DNA from: Oreohelix idahoensis
Lineage: Eukaryota > Mollusca > Gastropoda > Stylommatophora > Oreohelicidae
Reading direction: 5' to 3'
Length of the DNA stretch: 64,000 bases
Assembly: GCA_024509875.1 (NCBI GenBank)
Contig: JAMPIV010019862.1
Span: 415,001 to 479,000, forward strand
Below, piece by piece: positions 30,404-41,323 of this stretch. Position numbers and translations under genes: made by a program. The notes under the pieces were generated by a model. The model did no database searches. It was not told the origin of the DNA and worked only from the letters and a program-made list of their open reading frames with translations. Position 1 is the first letter of the stretch, and every line of letters begins with the position of its first letter.

Positions 30404-31599
30404 ACTTAGAGGGAGAAGAGGATGAGACTTATAATCTTATTTAGCAAAGGGCGATGATTTGTAATCACATCCCTTGAGGGATTTTTAAGTGAATTGTTTT
30501 TTTTTCGATCAGTGTGAACGAAGCAGGCTTTGCACGGGAGTTTTGGTAGGAGCTAGTGAACGATTCGTGATAAAGTCTAGTTAGAAACTTGGTTAATAAT
30601 TGTAACGGGAAATCGAAGAAAAGTTATGATCAGTTCAGATCCAGACGCGTTAGGCATAAGTTGAGAAAATAATGGGTTATCTCACAAAGTGTTAAAGACT
30701 GAGATATGGCATGCGATAGTAAGGGGTGCCACCCAGACAACATGCCAATGAGTTGGTTGCTTCTGTGATGACAGAAAGATGCACTGTTGTCTAGCTCCTT
30801 AATCGCTTGTACGCCATCATGATAATTAGCATAGCTGATTCAGCAGTCCAGAGACAGTTTCACAAGATTCAAGAAGTTGTGCTCGTTTTCAAGATTTTAT
30901 AAGACTTGAAGTATGATAAACTGTTTTGAAATCACGAGAAGACATTAGACAGCAGATATTCACAAGAAGTGTGATCCAAAGGCAGTTTGGTAGAAATTTT
31001 CACCCCTTGCGGTTTAGGCCAGTCTTATCATAAAGAGGCACCAAGTGTTCACACAAAGACTCGAAGTTAGAACATTGTGAAGATAGGAGTACGATAGAGC
31101 AAGTTGAGCAGAACAAAAACATCAAGTAATGAGATAAAACATCATGACAGTAAACGTTAAGTGACAACAGTGGTTCTCAAGTCATTTCCACGTAGACTAC
31201 CAGAGGCAGTAGACAAATAGAAGCAGTGACAGTGTCTAAAGAAAATAAAGAGAATGCAAGGACGATGCGTTGGAATTCTCATCATAAAAAAATGAATTTT
31301 GCTGTATTAAAGTTACCAGCCTCAAGTGGAAGGTTGGGCAGAACATCAGTTTTCAACTGTTGCGGAATTCGTAGAAGTAAATAAAACTGTCATATACGTT
31401 CACTGCTGTTGGCGTGAAGTATGTTGCCAGCTACTTAATCATCAACCATCTGTTTTGTTCAGCTGCTGTAGTCGTCGAAAGTTCGTTGAAGTACTTAACA
31501 TCATCATCCACAACTACCTACTGTTTAGGGCAGTGATACGAACCCACTATACTCACAATCATCACACGCTCCGCCACAAGAGGAAAAAATTTAGGCCTT
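30404..31599. other. No recognisable feature
   Basis: AT-rich sequence without a supported gene. The open frame at 31326-31676 runs into the decayed LINE-D fragment and has no family. Confidence 0.5.
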
Positions 31600-31760
31600 T
31601 GAGATGTGGATATATAGAAGAATGGGGCATGTGTCAAGAGAAGAAACAAAGAAAAAAAAGGTCATATAAAATTTAGGAATGAAAAGAGAATTAGTGAAGG
31701 AGATCAAAATTAGACAGCTAAATTATTTTGGCTATGTTAAAAAGATATACCACCTGTCGT
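31600..31760 (+). mobile_element. LINE-D fragment, decayed
   Basis: TTGAGATGTGGATATATAGA, AATGAAAAGAGAATTAGTGA and GATCAAAATTAGACAGCTAA match 30046-30190 of the LINE-D copy with small deletions and frameshifts. Confidence 0.8.
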
Positions 31761-34289
31761 ATATTTTTACATAGGTTAGAAGATATTTATGGTCCCGTCT
31801 GAGCAGAGAGGATAGTGGTAAATAGGTGAGGCTAAAGATGTAGAAATAGATTTCACAAGTGAATAGTAAAGGAGAAAAAGTTGTCTCTGGACTGAATAAT
31901 TTCTCTAGTCCAGCCTATCAATACGACTATATTGTAGTGTAAGACACTCTTCCAACCCCTTATCTCTATAAAGATATTTTAACTAGACACACCCACACAC
32001 AATTATGTGACAACAAAACACACAAACACATGAAAAACTATGGTTATTTGGGTATGGGTCTGACCAACACGCACATTTAAGTTCTTTTTGTTGTTTATTA
32101 TCATTAAACGTTTTACAACATTAAACATATAGAGAAATCAATAAAATCATTGTTTACAGATATATGAAAATAACCGAATAAGTGCCCTCCCCTTGTTGAG
32201 GAAAAGATCCCAAAAGAAATTAATAACCCAAAGGTCAAGATAAGCACTAAGTTACAGAATAGAATATGAAGAACAACTTCCCCACTAAATTACTACTCAG
32301 TAAATACTTCAGTATAGCGAAAAAATAAAAAAGAGGTTAGTACAATGATTGTAACAAAAGGAAATATTCACTCTTTCTATCTCTCACTCTGTCATCTGTG
32401 GCCACATACAATCTCGCTTAACTATTCGTAGTGTTGGTATCCCTTGAAAAATATACACTAGTTCCTGAACATATATTGTCAGGTGGGTTGCCCAAATCTG
32501 GCCCCAGACCGGCCTATATGTTGAATAATAATTACAAGGCGGACGCCTAATTTGGTGGTGTAATTTTCCCTGGATGAAACGATTTTTATCACAAATAGTT
32601 ACTGAAGCAAGACGTGTTCTGGATATCAAAGTTGCACAAAGGAGAAAAAGTAAATCCCGTATTTCGAAGCCTATGGTTGCTAAGACAAATGTTACAATAG
32701 GTAAAACTATGATGATGATGGTAAATCCTATCGGCTGACTCTAAGGTGAATGCCGATTTTGAAACAGCACAACTATCTGAATAAATCCAGCGCCCCGTCT
32801 GTCAAAGGTCAGGAATATATGTTCCTTCGTATGCCCAGTGGGGCTGGAAAAATTGAATAAATAATTCTGGGTATGGTACCGTAAAGTTACGATTTAATAT
32901 TAATGTTTATTAGTCTCTTGAGCTCAACCGGTTCACGAAGGAACTCGGGACTTGTAGCCACTAAGAAGATACCATTAATCCTTCACTGAATGAAGAAAGA
33001 AGACAGAACTAGTCCAAAAATCGAAGACCCAAAATAATAATATTGTTACTGGTAAGAACCGCTGGCCATTGGTTTTGATTAGGTGCTGTATTAGGAAGAA
33101 AAGAACATTTATGAAAAAGTTGCTACTATCCTAATCACCCGTAAGTTGTCCACTATGGCATGTCGGGAAAAAGGGTATGTGCCCTCCTCCGTTATTGCCT
33201 GCGAGAAAATGAACAGCGCATAAAGTTATTTATTATTCAATTTATCCCTACGCACACTTTAACAAAAATCGCCTGTCACTACTAGCTAGTTGTCGACATC
33301 TGTTGTTTTGTCACATGACATGAACTCTAGTCACTTATATAATTTCACACAATGAAATATAATGCGAATTCTACTCTGTCACTCATCCGTCACACGTAAT
33401 AATCTCAGTCAGCTAAGCAGTATCTTCTTGTTGAAAGAAAATGGGGTGTTTGAAATTACATTACACTGAACAACTGGCAAGAAAATATCTACGCGTTATG
33501 TTATTTCACTGGTTTTAAACGCTAAGGAATTACAGTGAATACAAATGGTAAACTTAACACATTTTAACACTTAATCACAATTTCTATTACCACAAGTCAG
33601 AAACTGAAATCCCCACGAGACACTTTAACACATTTAGCAAAGAACGGTTCTGGTCTGGCGTGCTTAGATTATCCAAGAATTTCTGAGCGTCTCTAATAAC
33701 TGAGTTTGAGATAGCGCTGTATATATACAGATCATGGTGTTGGCTCACTAGAAGATGTTACAATTCACACCTTCTGTAAAGTAGTGAAATTTAGGAACTG
33801 CGTTTTCCTGGATCAAAGGTTTTCTTCGTTCATTCTACTCAGCGATGCTGATCGACATCAGATGATTTAGCCGTGCACGGGCTCTCTTAGATTACGTCCC
33901 CTTGCGCAGATCAAACGTTATCTGCCCCTGAAACGTACAACATCAAAGGTGGTCGGGAAAATATTATCGCCCCTGGATTTCTTCCCACAGTCCGTTAATT
34001 CTTCGCGCGTCCGTCTAATGACCGATAATTGGCAAATCAGCTCGCGTGAGAAACTCAAGTAAACACACGGGGTTCTTTCCCTTGTTAGACTGGCATGTAG
34101 CAAAACGTTGGTAACCAACTCTGTTGTTATGTTTCCAGAAAAGGGATGTGGATTCAAGGGTGAGTCATACGAACAGAAAATTGCGTGGTTTGGCTTAGCC
34201 AATGGTAGACACTAAATGAGAAAGCAAAGGCTGTCAGATTACTGTATCTCTATTTCCGTTACACGTCACACCACCTTACTGAAGGCAGA
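31761..34289. other. Long stretch without a recognisable gene
   Basis: No gene, RNA or repeat could be supported. Open frames at 32384-32629 and 33918-34202 have no recognisable family. If a host exon or regulatory region is in this window it could be here, but nothing in the sequence shows it. Confidence 0.45.
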
Positions 34290-34765
34290 AATGAAGGCAA
34301 ACATGCAAGAGAAAGACAGCGCTATAAGTAGGAAGATAACATTAAGGGATGGACAAGAAAGAGTCTAACAGAGTGCATCATCAAGACAAGAGACAAGAAA
34401 GAGTCTAACAGAGTGCATCATCAAGACAAGAGACAAGAAAGAGTCTAACAGAGTGCATCATCAAGACAAGAGACAAGAAAGAGTCTAACAGAGTGCATCA
34501 TCAAGACAAGAGACAAGAAAGAGTCTAACAGAGTGCATCATCAAGACAAGAGACAAGAAAGAGTTTAACAGAGTGCATCATCAAGACAAGAGACAAGAAA
34601 GAGTCTAACAGAGTGCATCATCAAGACAAGAGACAAGAAAGAGCCTAACAGAGTGCATCATCAAGACAAGAGACAAGAAAGAGTCTAACAGAGTGCACCA
34701 TCAAGACAAGAGACAGAAGACGTTGTAGATCCAGTGCAGCCGACCTTCGATGTGAAGATGGCACC
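34290..34765 (+). mobile_element. LINE-D 3' end expanded into a minisatellite
   Basis: The piece starts AAACATGCAAGAGAAAGACA and ends GATGGCACCTGATGATGAT like the 29.8-kb LINE-D. In between, a part coding for the KSLTECI.KTRD segment is multiplied in tandem. Confidence 0.85.
34351..34718 (+). repeat. 40-bp minisatellite, nine copies
   Basis: Unit GAGACAAGAAAGAGTCTAAC then AGAGTGCATCATCAAGACAA, with starts of the GAGTCTAACA phrase at 34361, 34401, 34441, 34481, 34521, 34561, 34601, 34641 and 34681. Only single-base variants are seen (GAGTTT, GAGCCT, GTGCACC). Confidence 0.97.
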
Positions 34766-34978
34766 TGATGATGATAATCTTTTGCATTTTGCCTGGTTTA
34801 AAATACTACATAGTGTTTTATTGTTTGTAGATGAAAGCTAGTATGTAGAAATTGAAACTTGCTAGCTATTTTCTGATCGACGTCAAACACCAACAACAAC
34901 AATATATTGCTTGCTGGTATTTTGGGAAGCAAGTAATCTTTCCAGGAAGAATAGCCCGTGGAGTAATTCGTCATTGCC

Positions 34979-35900
34979 TGTCTTCTTCTTCTTCTTCTTC
35001 CTCGTTCGCCTTCAGACTTCCATATTTATGACTCTAATAAAGGCAGCAGTCAACTCAAGGTTCCCGACATCTCCAAACAGTTTTTCGTTGACAGAAGTGG
35101 GTTGTTGCCATATGCTACCCCGTTCATTACTGTAGGTTGGGCAGTACTGCAGCAGGTGTTCGACTGTCATCGGGCTGGTACCGCAGGTGCAGAGATCTGT
35201 TGCACCAATTTTGTATTTGTGGTACAGATGGTATGTCAATCTGTTGTGCCCAGTGCGCAGTCGAAAAATGATGACCTGTTCTTTTCTGGATAGTTGATGA
35301 TATGCGTCATTTTTCAAATGTCCCGGGTGCTCTCTTTCCCATTTGGACTTGAATGTAGCCTTTATAGTGGTCTTTGCCGTTGCGTAAGTTGTCTCTATAT
35401 CATTTTGCTGTAAGACACCTCCTTCTTTAGCAAGTCTATCTGCCTCTTCATTTCCTGGTATGTTGCAATGGGCTGGTATCCACTGGATAGTGCACTTCTT
35501 GAAGCATTCGGCCAGTCTTTCAAGGGAGATTATCAGATCTTTCAATCCTTTAGTTTGGTGGCTCTTCAGCGCTGATATTATTGAGAGGGCATCTGAAAAG
35601 ATTACTATCTGTTTTTCTGCCTGTGCTTTGCATTCAATAAGAGTTTCAGCTGCCTGTTTCAGGGCTTCTGCTTCAGCACAGAAGTTGTTGCAGTATTTTC
35701 CAGTGGCAATTGCCATAGAGTGAATTCTATTCTTTAATTTTATGAGGATGCCGGCACCCCCATTTTCAACTGCATTTGTTGCCGAACCATCAGTATATGC
35801 ATGTGTCCAAAGCTTCGCTGGAAATCTTTGGTCAATATACTTGGTTGCTATACACTTTCTTTGTGTTTCTGTCTGTCTAGACTTCAGGGACCTGTATTAG
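34979..35900 (-). mobile_element. LINE-E relative, 5'-truncated
   Basis: Minus-strand LINE end with an RNase H domain, a stop at 35012 followed by AGGCGAACGAGGAAGAAGAA and more GAA repeats to 34979. Similar to LINE-E at 18.2 kb in protein but clearly a different subfamily. The 5' limit is near 35900 and no target duplication was resolved. Confidence 0.8.
35012..35884 (-). CDS. LINE-E relative: RNase H and zinc-binding C-terminus
   Basis: An open frame without stops runs from about 35884 to 35012, although the first ATG is at 35716. It shows LWTHAYTDGSATNAVENGGA (first Asp), FCAEAEALKQAAE (Glu), IFSDALSIISAL (Asp), IQWIPAHCNIPGNEEADRLA (Asp), IIFRLRTGHNRLTYHLYHKY and CTCGTSPMTVEHLLQYCPTY with the terminal Cys/His cluster. 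All four RNase H metal ligands are present. RT and endonuclease are missing. Its 3' UTR is only a few bases and its terminal 20 bases match the SINE at 23.6 and 55.4 kb. Confidence 0.85.
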   Translation of the reverse strand, partial: KSRQTETQRKCIATKYIDQRFPAKLWTHAYTDGSATNAVENGGAGILIKLKNRIHSMAIATGKYCNNFCAEAEALKQAAETLIECKAQAEKQIVIFSDALSIISALKSHQTKGLKDLIISLERLAECFKKCTIQWIPAHCNIPGNEEADRLAKEGGVLQQNDIETTYATAKTTIKATFKSKWEREHPGHLKNDAYHQLSRKEQVIIFRLRTGHNRLTYHLYHKYKIGATDLCTCGTSPMTVEHLLQYCPTYSNERGSIWQQPTSVNEKLFGDVGNLELTAAFIRVINMEV

Positions 35901-36265
35901 TTTACCACTGAGGTAAGGCGCTGATCACACTTTGACAAACATTTATAAGTCATGACGTCATAAGCCGTTTATTCAGTTCAAGACTTCCTGCCTGCAGTAA
36001 GAGCCAGTGCTACGAGCCACGTGGGGCCGAGCTTGCATTTTCTGTTGACAGTCATTTACCACGAAACTTTGTAACTAAAGACCAATATACAGGCCACTTA
36101 ATCCTCTTGGTGTAAAAATGGATATTATGGTTCTTTTTTCCTTTTTTGTTCCTTATGGATCCAACATGGAGCTACGACAATAGCTGGCTCCGTTGCAGGA
36201 AGTCTGCAACAAACCATTTATGTGCTCTTGCAAGGATGGTTTCTGTAACAGTCTGTTTTACATGA
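35901..36265. other. No recognisable feature
   Basis: Nothing supported. Confidence 0.5.
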
Positions 36266-36395
36266 TAAAGTTGCCAGCGCCATGGAAAACCTCATATTAG
36301 TCGCTTCTTACGACAAATATTTATAGAATGTGTGATTCCTGTATACACACATTCGGATTCTCGCCGGTGCTACGGAGTTTGTGCACTGTGCTGAG
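36266..36395 (+). repeat. Repeat R1 and R5 pieces
   Basis: GTTGCCAGCGCCATGGAAAA with TTAGTCGCTTCTTACGACA (R1) is followed directly by TTTATAGAATGTGTGATTCC and TACACACATTCGGATTCTCG (R5, as at 14108-14160). Confidence 0.6.
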
Positions 36396-36659
36396 ATCCT
36401 CCTTGTATGATCTTATGGAGGAGATCAGAGCACTGATGGAGTTGTCCGAGTGCAATGAAGATAGTCCTTAAATTCGAAACTAAATCTAAAGTGACCCGAC
36501 GTCACGTTTTTTTTTTTTTTTTTGCCTTAAAGTATCGCTGTCCTCACAAAATGTTGAGTAACATTTCTGCAGGTTTATGACGATAGGGGGAAGGGGTTTT
36601 AAAAAATGTGAAGTTACACAAAGATATACGAGTCACACTCCCTTCTATCCTAAATTATG

Positions 36660-37168
36660 TTTCTGCTTTTGTCCGCAATAGTTAACTTTTATCCGTAATT
36701 AGTTAACGTTTATCCGCAGTAGTTAACTTTTATCGCAATAGTTAACTTTTATCTGCAAAAGTTAACTGTTATCCGTGATAGTAAACTTTTATCCACAATA
36801 GTTAACTTTTATCCACAATATTTAACTTTTATCCATAATAGTTAACTTTTATCCGTAATAGTTAATTTTTATCCGTAATAGTTAACTTTTTTATCCACAA
36901 TATTTAACTTTTATCCGTAATAGTTAATTTTTATCCGTAATAGTCTACTTTTATCCGCAATAGTTAACTTTTATCCGTAATAGATAACTTTTATCCACAA
37001 TATTTAACTTTTATCCGTAATAGTAAACCTTTATCCGCAATATTTAACGTTTATCCATAATAGTCAATTTTTATCCGTAATTGTTAATTTTTATCCGTAA
37101 TAGTCTACTTTTATCCGCAATGTTTAACTGCTATCCACAATAGTTAACTTTTATCCGCAATAGTTACC
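36660..37168 (+). repeat. Minisatellite, unit about 19-20 bp
   Basis: About 25 imperfect copies of TAGTTAACTTTTATCCGCAA. It is the reverse complement of the array in the MITE at 10735-10895. A GACGTCACG motif upstream (36499) recalls the MITE ends, so this may be an overgrown, truncated relative. Confidence 0.92.
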
Positions 37169-37258
37169 TGAATAATTAAACTCTATTTTACTTTAAAAAA
37201 AAGTACCACTATGTGTATCTCTGTCTCCGTTCCCATTGTCAGTTCTGACTGTAGGGGC

Positions 37259-37425
37259 TACTTCTACTACTGCTACTGCTACTGCTACTACTACTACTGC
37301 TGCTACTGCTACTACTACTGCTACTACTGCTACTACTACTACTGTTACTGCTACTGCTACTACTACTACTACTACTACTACTACTGCTACTACTACTACA
37401 ACTACTACTACTACTACCACCTCCG
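37259..37425 (+). repeat. (CTA/CTG)n triplet microsatellite
   Basis: Mixed CTACTGCTACTACTACTGCT repeats. All open frames across it (poly-Thr, poly-Val, poly-Tyr) are artefacts. Confidence 0.95.
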
Positions 37426-37439
37426 TCCCCGTTTAAGGG

Positions 37440-37712
37440 TTAAAAACGGTAAAGGTAGTCCCCTAGCAGATACTGCCGTAGGGGAGTGAAGAGTTAGAGA
37501 CTTCACTATTCTAGGTTCAGCATCCAGAGAGGGTGTGACCATCTCCCTTCCTCGCTGCCTTTTCCTTCCCTAACTCAAGAGCAAAGTTAAGTACCCATTT
37601 ACAGCAGGGTAAACCGGAGCGTGTCAATACCGTGAATGGAACCACGACATCTTTGTCATGAGAGACCAGCGCTCTAACTACTCTGTCTATCGGACGCTCC
37701 TGTTTAAGGGTA
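37440..37712 (-). mobile_element. tRNA-derived SINE, family 1, copy 1
   Basis: Read from 37712 on the minus strand the head shows ATAGACAGAGTAGTTAGAGC (A box region) and a decayed B box (GTGGTTCCATTCACGG). The body has CCCTAACTCTTCACTCCCCT-like sequence and ends CTAGGGGACTACCTTTACC (read as CTGCCGTAGGGG on the plus strand). Other copies: 56216-56475, 63743-64000 and a fragment at 61505-61590. Confidence 0.8.
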
Positions 37713-37737
37713 GGAGACTCTAAAGTCCTCCAGGAGA

Positions 37738-38250
37738 TTTTCCTCGTTTTGGCGAAGCACCTTGTTCAACCTAGATACAAGATGCGTCGGTTATGTCAGG
37801 GCGCATTTCCAGATATAAAAGACCTTGTTATCTAGTAAATATGATTCGGGCGCTATAGTGTTCCGCTTTAGGAAAACACGAATTACATAAGAAAAAAAAT
37901 TACCAGGAGTGATGCTGAAGTATCAGTAGAAAAAATGTTAAAGACGTTCTTTCACGTCACATCAAAGTTAGTCACCAGAATGTTTCACATATTATTTGAT
38001 ACATTTTTTGTTTTCCTACAAAATAATTTTCCATGTATTTTTTTTCAAGTACCGAGTCGGCGTAGGTGATCATGTCTGTCCACAGTTTCCTGTCCCCAGT
38101 GCTGTTTGTCAATTGTTCGTTCAAGGGTTTTGCCTTTTTGTGGCGAGGCACGTGCCTTTCAACCTAAAATTAAGTCCGTTAGTTATTTCGGAGCGCAATT
38201 TACCATTAAAAAATAAGTGAACTGTGTGTTGATAAAAAAGCTAAGCCCTG
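37738..38250 (+). repeat. Repeat R2, two copies
   Basis: TTCCTCGTTTTGGCGAAGCA with GGTTATGTCAGGGCGCATTT (37740-37820), and TTGTGGCGAGGCACGTGCCT with TTAGTTATTTCGGAGCGCAA (38140-38205). Both match 59450-59530. The sequence between is not recognised. Confidence 0.6.
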
Positions 38251-38474
38251 AAAAGGACCAACTAGCATGAAGTAGCATTGTATGTCAATGTTTTTGTTGA
38301 CTATTTCAATGCCACGATGTCAAACTAACTAGTATGTTCTTTCTAATGATGAACTAAGTGTGGACAGCGGGAACATTTCAGTTGAAACTGGCTATTCTGA
38401 AGACTTTGCTTACTAATTACAAATGTCGATTTCAGCCAAACTTGTATCAAGTTCTATAATTTTCTGAAAACTGG

Positions 38475-38847
38475 TATTCACTCACTCACTCACTCACTCA
38501 CTCACTCACTCACTCACTCACTCACTCACTCACTCACTCACTCACTCACTCACTCACTCACTCACTCACTCACTCACTCACTCACTCACTCACTCATTCC
38601 CTCCCTCCCTCCCTCCCTCACTCACTCATTCACTCACTCATTCCCTCCCTCCCTCCCTCCCTCACTCACTCACTCACTCACTCACTCATTCCCTCCCTCA
38701 CTCACTCACTCACTCACTCACTCACTCACTCACTCACTCACTCACTCACTCATTCTCTCCCTCCCTCACTCACTCACTCATTTCCTCCCTCCCTCACTCA
38801 CTCACTCACTCACTCACTCACTCACTCACTCACTCACTCACTCACTC
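38475..38847 (+). repeat. (CTCA)n microsatellite with CTCC blocks
   Basis: About 370 bases of CACTCACTCACT with internal TTCCCTCCCTCC blocks. It is a simple repeat, not a CRISPR array. Confidence 0.97.
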
Positions 38848-39016
38848 AGCATCTGTAGCACGAAGTAATGCAGCGTTTTCCAGCGGCACATTGGCTGGAT
38901 GTGATGCAGGACATCTCTGCTATTTAGCGAAAGCTGCAGCGTCTTCCGGCGTTTCTGGGGCTCGCTTCAACTGACGCCAGTCTTTTTTATTTCTGCGTCT
39001 ACAGCACACCTTGCAT

Positions 39017-39090
39017 CAGCGTCTGGTGACATCTCGCTGGCTTGCTGTGATGCGTCTGGTGACATCTCGCTGGCTTGCTGTGATGCAAGA
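39017..39090 (+). repeat. 33-bp direct duplication
   Basis: GCGTCTGGTGACATCTCGCT with GGCTTGCTGTGAT occurs twice in a row. It lies at the edge of the LINE-C remnant. Confidence 0.9.
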
Positions 39091-39099
39091 CATATCCAA

Positions 39100-39770
39100 T
39101 TTTAATCTTCAGTGTTGGCTCATGTTGTTGTAACTTCTTCCATGATGAATCTTCTTCTTCATGTACCATGCCTGGTGGCATATGTGAGCATGTCTCTCCA
39201 CAACTTCCTGTTTACAGTGCTATTGATCAATTCAGTTGTTGACTCCTTTCCATGCCATGATGTCAAACTGTCTAGAATCTTCTCTCTTTGTTGCCTTCTG
39301 TCTTTCCTGTTGTCGCGATATACTACAGCTTCCTTTTTCTCATAACATGCCCAAAAAAGTGGATTGCTTCCTTCTAAAGCTGGGGAATAAGCTTTCTGTG
39401 CACAATGGTCTCTTTCATGACAACCGCATTACTCATTTCAACTGTCCATGGTATTTTTAACAGTACCTGTATTCTGTTAAACCACGTCTCTGTGGTCTAC
39501 AATGCTTTTCCTTCTTGTTTACCTATTGTCCATGACTCACTTCCATATATCAGGACTGAAGAAATATCTTTATTACTTCCACTGACAAAGAGTTGTTGTA
39601 TAAAATACTTTTCATTTGATAAAATGCTGTTTTCACCTGGGATTCTACACTTCACTTCTGATATGTATCATCCATCCGATGTTAGTAACATGTCTAGGTG
39701 TTTGAATCTATTGACCTGCTTTAAAACTGTTTCATTTACGTTGATAGTTCATTCCGAAGAATATTAGCAA
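39100..39770 (-). pseudogene. LINE-C fragment, decayed
   Basis: In three frames the minus strand gives QVNRFKHLDMLLTSDG-like sequence, VLIYGSESWTIGKQEGKAL, TTETWFNRIQVLLKIPWTVE, FFGHVMRKRKL and TTGKTEGNKERRF. The order and the LSVEV phrase (about 39605) match the LINE-C copy at 24.6-25.6 kb. Many stops and small indels are present. Confidence 0.7.
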
Positions 39771-40504
39771 GAAATGCGCTCCATTTCAAGGGTCGTCCAA
39801 TTTAGTGCAATGGCCAGAAGCGCACGACTTTTATGTAATTTTCAGACTGCATCTTTGGTAGGAAAAAATATGTGCGTTATTTTGAGCCTCGTGCAGTGAA
39901 GCGCAAAGGCCAGAAGTGCAGAACTTTTATATAATTTCCAGACTGTAAATTTGGTGGGAAAAAGTTTGGGACGCCAGTGACGGGACGCCTAAGAAGATTA
40001 CAGAAAATTATATAGTACTAGTAAGTAACCCTTCAAAATTGTCGGGTTTTTAATTACAGTGTGCTTTTTCAGTTACATAACCTAAAGACCGCACTATTTC
40101 TACTTTGATCATTTAATATATTTACTTTACAGGTCACCGTAATTAGATCTTTGTAGTAAAAATAATCTGGATGAATTGCATATAAGGCCATGGTTCAACC
40201 TTTCAAAAATGACATGGGAAGAAGTAATATAGATCTAATGGAATGAAATTTGATAAATTTCGCCATAAATTTAGAAGAAGTAAGATCTCATACCGCCGAT
40301 GCTATCGATCTGTGCGACTGATTTTTCGGAAGCAAAACTTAATGAGTGGCAGAACTGGTGTTCAAACTTCATTCGGCCACAGTTATGAGCTTGGATATCA
40401 TTTTCATAGAATGTATCAAGGTTCGACAACAGTTGTGTTTTGAAAATATGTAATGAACCGCTATCAAGCACTTTACAGTGTCCGCTGCGATTCATGGTTT
40501 ATTT
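39771..40504. repeat. Old tandem duplication and repeat R6 in gene-free DNA
   Basis: Two diverged copies of about 95 bp (39805-39880 and 39895-39975) share GGCCAGAAG, a CTTTTATRTAATTTYCAGACT core and TTTGGTRGGAAAAA. At 40018-40080 AGTAACCCTTCAAAATTGTC with GTGTGCTTTTTCAGTTACA matches 61987-62050 (R6). Confidence 0.55.
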
Positions 40505-40751
40505 ACTACTTACTTAGTCGTTTCTCTTCTACCCTGGGGTGTAGAGGTCTGTCAGAGAGAGCGTCATACTGTCTTATCGGCGGACTTCCTCCTGGCCTGA
40601 TTCTAATCTAGTCCTCGGTCCTTCAGAGATTGTCTAATGTTGTCCTCCCAGTGAACTGTGGGTCGTCCTGGAGGTCTGGATCCCTGGCTCTTGGCTTCCA
40701 ATATTTGTCTTGGTAGCCGATCTTCTCCCATTCTGCATACATGGCCAAACC
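40505..40751 (-). mobile_element. LINE-A 3' fragment
   Basis: Matches 569-800: ACTTAGTCGTTTCTCTTCTA, GTTGTCCTCCCAGTGAACTG and TTGGTAGCCGATCTTCTCCC. The 5' truncation is at about 40751 beside a GA repeat. Confidence 0.9.
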
Positions 40752-40755
40752 TGTC

Positions 40756-40839
40756 TCAGAGAGAGAGAGAGAGAGAGAGAGATAAATAGATAGATAGACG
40801 TACAGACAGACAGACAGGCAGATAGATAGATAGATAGAC

Positions 40840-40938
<99 letters not shown>
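40756..40938 (+). repeat. (GA)n and (GATA)n microsatellite
   Basis: A GA run (40756-40783) followed by GATA repeats with GACA interruptions up to the LINE-G tail at 40939. Confidence 0.97.
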
Positions 40939-41316
40939 ACGAACGAACGAACTTTATTTTCAAAGGGTTTAGAATTGGGCACGCAGGCCCGTCTAACATT
41001 CTGCCCTTCCTTTCTCTCGTCTTCCATACTGAATCCATTAATTCTCACATGTATCTTAAATATTACTTAAAATACGAAAATAAGAAAATAACATACAATA
41101 AAATAAAATAAAATCCCAACATTGTAACAGTACAATAATAGTTAAACAGATTTACAGTACCTTATCATAATTAATACTAAACAGGACAAGATTATCTTTA
41201 AAACCTACATATGATGTTATGTAATTATTTAAGAACATAACTAAATTAGGGTGGCATATAATCTGCACTCATGATGTATTTGAAAAGTCTGTGATTGAAT
41301 GAATATGCACTAAGGG
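40939..41316 (-). mobile_element. LINE-G 3' fragment
   Basis: On the plus strand it starts with GAACGAACGAACGAACTTTA (the reverse complement of a (GTTC)n tail) and TTTTCAAAGGGTTTAGAATT, and ends at about 41316 with a part that corresponds to 41640-41715 of the longer copy. It is 5'-truncated and directly followed by the next LINE-G tail at 41324. Confidence 0.85.
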
Positions 41317-41323
41317 AGAGAAC

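Noticed and set aside
37193..37489. Poly-Val, poly-Tyr and poly-Thr frames
   Set aside because: Triplet microsatellite.
38475..38847. Regular short repeats that might suggest a CRISPR array
   Set aside because: A four-base microsatellite without spacers, in animal DNA.
40623..41048. Two minus-strand frames of 134-141 residues with SIYLSIYL runs
   Set aside because: GATA microsatellite fused to short LINE-A and LINE-G pieces.
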